Source: Mytilinidion resinicola
Lineage: Eukaryota > Ascomycota > Dothideomycetes > Mytilinidiales > Mytilinidiaceae
Assembly: GCF_010093595.1 (NCBI RefSeq)
Contig: NW_022985458.1
Location: 235,077-252,693 of the forward strand
Length of the DNA stretch: 17,617 nt
Direction of reading: 5' to 3'
Shown in pieces: positions 15,861 through 17,617 of the stretch; the first letter of the stretch is position 1, and each line of letters opens with the position of its first letter. Under the pieces are notes generated by a model. It ran no database searches. It was not told where the DNA came from and saw nothing but the letters and a program-made list of their open reading frames with translations. The translations under genes were made by a program, and so were the position numbers.

Positions 15861-16395
15861 CTTTACGGCAAACTGGCCGCGCTTAATATTAGTAAAGGAA
15901 GTTGTAAAAACATTGCGCGAGCTAAACGCTAACCTAATAAGGCGGTAGGCCAGCCAGGCAAGCGGGAGCAAGCAGCTAATATACAGGGGCAGGTACGCGA
16001 TGCTAAAAAGCTGCAGGGCGGCGCTAAAGGCGAGGAATATAGGTATAGAAAAGTCGGACTTCTTAAGAATATTATAGAACTAGTTATAGATATCGCCAGC
16101 GTTTTTACAAAGCTGCTATAAGGCTATACTAAGGTATAATATAGCTAGTAAACTGTTAAGGTGTGCAGGTTGTAGGTGTAGATGCAGGTAAAATCGGGCG
16201 CCTTAGAATAAAAGGCCGCCTTCTAGTAACTGTGCAACTATAAAAGTGGCATAATAAATAATATAGATAACACCTGGTTGTCTGCTATACCGCTCTTATA
16301 AGCACCTATAGCACTATTAGTAAGCACTGCCTAGTACGCACTAATTATGCTACGGGTGCCTACTATAGCTATACTTGCTAACAATTAATTAAAAC

Positions 16396-16422
16396 TTAAT
16401 TAATTAATTAATTAATTAATTT
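16396..16422. repeat. (TTAA)n microsatellite
   Basis: An uninterrupted run of about six TTAA units; related shorter runs follow at about 16429-16440 and 16465-16478. Confidence 0.9.
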
Positions 16423-16564
16423 ATAAGCAATTAATTAAATTAAGTAAAAGGTCGAAAATTAACCAATTAATTAATTAGCTAATTTTTATAGATATATATA
16501 GGCTAGGCGTTAAGGGGTAGTAGAGTTAAGGCTGTAGGCTATAGGAATAGATGTATTATAAGCT

Positions 16565-16618
16565 AGCTTTATAAACCTGCCGCGCTTTTATATAAGCTCG
16601 CGGCAGGCTTATAAAGCT
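16565..16618. repeat. 20-bp inverted repeat with GC-rich core and 14-nt spacer
   Basis: Arms AGCTTTATAAACCTGCCGCG (16565-16584) and CGCGGCAGGCTTATAAAGCT (16599-16618) pair with one mismatch. The outer flanks (TATTATA and TATAATA) extend the symmetry imperfectly. The CCTGCCGCG core is striking in an AT-rich block. Could be a MITE remnant, a hairpin in a transcript or a leftover of tail-to-tail duplicated sequence. Confidence 0.75.
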
Positions 16619-17138
16619 TTTATATAATAGCTTTAAGGTAACGTTAGGCCTTTAAAAAGCTATATCTATAAAAGCCGCTAAAAAGAACAATTCCTTATAT
16701 AAATTGTATAAGGCTTGATTTTTCACCAGGACAGCCTTCTTTTAATTACGCTATACGGGGTAATAACGTTAAATCGAAGGCTCCAGCGCTACTACCTGCT
16801 ATTGCCTAATTTAGGGTCTAATAGGCAGCTGCGGGGGAATATAATTAAGGGCAGTTAGGGAACAAAATTATTACCAGTCTTAGTATAGTGTTAAGTTTTA
16901 GCTTATAGCGATTTAATTTTTTAATATTTCTAGCTAACTTAGCGCTAAGCACCCTGCACCCTACTAACCCCTATAGGGACGCCTAACTTACTACAGCTCT
17001 AGGAAGTTAACTACTAATAGTCTTATTAATCTAAATAGTGTAATTAATGGCACCGCAAGCCCGACAAGCAGCCTGTACGAGGCGGTGCTACGAACCTGCT
17101 CCTACATTGTAGTGAGCAGAGCAGATGCTTGAGGCACG

Positions 17139-17582
17139 ATGGAGCTGGTGATGGCGTTGTGGCCGTTCGAAGGCCCTCCACCGGACGACGACAACAACGA
17201 ACCGCATCACCAGAACAGAGGAACAACCATCAAAATGGGTATGAAAACCATCCGACGTATGTCTACTTGTGTAGGAAGCAAGCCGAACGTGGAGCCGATG
17301 CCTAGGCGTACGATAGGACACCTCTGGGGTGGCGATGCAGAGTTTTCACCCTCCCCTCTATCGAAGCTCTCGTTAACTGATGGTGTCTACAGTGCCTACA
17401 GCGTCACCAAAGTCATTGGCGGTCAATTGGAGGACCTCAAACAGCGTGGTGCTCGCAGCCTTTGCCTAGGGGACAGCATTCTCATGGCGGTCAAGTGGAG
17501 GACCTTAAACAGCGTGGTGCTCGCAGCCATCGACAATGCCTGTAGGCGCCCATCGGCACGCGAGGAAGCCCAAAGCTCCTGA
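17139..17582 (+). CDS. doubtful 147-codon ORF after the AT-rich block
   Basis: It starts at an ATG (17139-17141) and ends at 17582. Base composition returns to normal here. The peptide has an acidic-Asn stretch (PPPDDDNNEPHHQN) and no recognised domain; part of it (17417-17528) is made by a direct repeat read in two different frames (GGQLEDLKQRGARSL first, then AVKWRTLNSVVLAA), which argues against a conserved protein. Overlapping minus-strand ORFs are equally unconvincing. Confidence 0.2.
   Translation: MELVMALWPFEGPPPDDDNNEPHHQNRGTTIKMGMKTIRRMSTCVGSKPNVEPMPRRTIGHLWGGDAEFSPSPLSKLSLTDGVYSAYSVTKVIGGQLEDLKQRGARSLCLGDSILMAVKWRTLNSVVLAAIDNACRRPSAREEAQSS
17417..17528. repeat. 44-bp direct repeat, 68 bp apart
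   Basis: 17417-17460 and 17485-17528 match with two differences; both begin TGGCGGTCAA and end GTGCTCGCAGCC. The short spacing points to a local duplication. Confidence 0.85.
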
Positions 17583-17617
17583 AGGGAGATGGTCACAGCC
17601 AGCATGGTGGGGGTAAT

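Larger units (their letters stand above)
15866..17040. other. AT-rich, RIP-like degenerate block (right part)
   Basis: Continues the block interrupted by the solo LTR. 15866-16140 is less eroded and reads partly like old coding sequence in more than one plus-strand frame, but with stops and no recognisable domain. 16140-17040 is AT-rich with a TTAA microsatellite and one strong inverted repeat. Confidence 0.65.

Noticed and set aside
1..17617. CRISPR array, rRNA or bacterial operon features
   Set aside because: Introns, fungal families and RIP-like decay point to a fungal nuclear genome; the repeats seen are hairpins, LTR repeats or TPR coding repeats, not spacer-separated arrays.

Overview
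The window looks like a repeat-rich accessory region of a filamentous ascomycete (Pezizomycotina). Reasons: short GT..AG introns, a fungal-type SAT4/PTH11-like membrane receptor relic, a KLC-type TPR protein, Fot1/pogo-like and copia transposons, and a long AT-rich block packed with TA dinucleotides and stop codons, as expected after repeat-induced point mutation (RIP). Several independent relics carry in-frame TAA codons where the homologous or repeat-consensus residue is Gln (CAA to TAA, i.e. CpA to TpA).

Layout. 1-2340 is a nest of transposons: the last 84 bp of one pogo/Fot-like element sit at a TA inside the 3' part of a copia retrotransposon (85-1388: RT/RNase H relic, an array of small hairpins, polypurine tract, 143-bp LTR). 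The copia element in turn sits inside a second, decayed pogo/Fot-like transposase gene (1389-2340). That second element abuts, at a TA, the 3' end of a minus-strand gene (5644 to 2341) encoding an N-terminal DUF2235 alpha/beta-hydrolase (Tle1-like phospholipase fold) joined to 10-11 kinesin-light-chain-type TPRs. The gene has two clear introns but at least four nonsense changes and one frameshift, so it is a pseudogene. 6096-7962 is a complete, apparently intact pogo/Fot-like element (45-bp perfect terminal inverted repeats, TA target duplication, uninterrupted 553-aa transposase with DD35D triad and a C-terminal CCHC knuckle). 7965-8749 holds an unidentified ORF remnant and a frameshifted short-chain dehydrogenase relic.

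9058-10689 (minus) is the best candidate for a working host gene: a 543-aa single-pass membrane protein of unknown function with a TATA box just upstream. 11938-13323 (minus) holds a Ser/Thr-rich single-TM tail and a broken PTH11-like receptor. 13324-17040 is the AT-rich, RIP-like block, interrupted by a young-looking solo LTR (15330-15860) with a perfect 5-bp target duplication and by a conspicuous 20-bp inverted repeat. The last about 570 bp return to ordinary base composition and hold only a weak ORF and a 44-bp direct repeat.

Functionally, this is not an operon or a pathway. It is a record of gene decay and nested insertions, with two intact coding units (the transposase and the membrane protein). 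The most unusual signals are the terminal '2 x 17 bp + ACGT + TA' modules shared by three related transposons with completely different 17-mers, the array of GNRA-type hairpins in the copia 3' region, and the hydrolase-TPR architecture without an NTPase domain.
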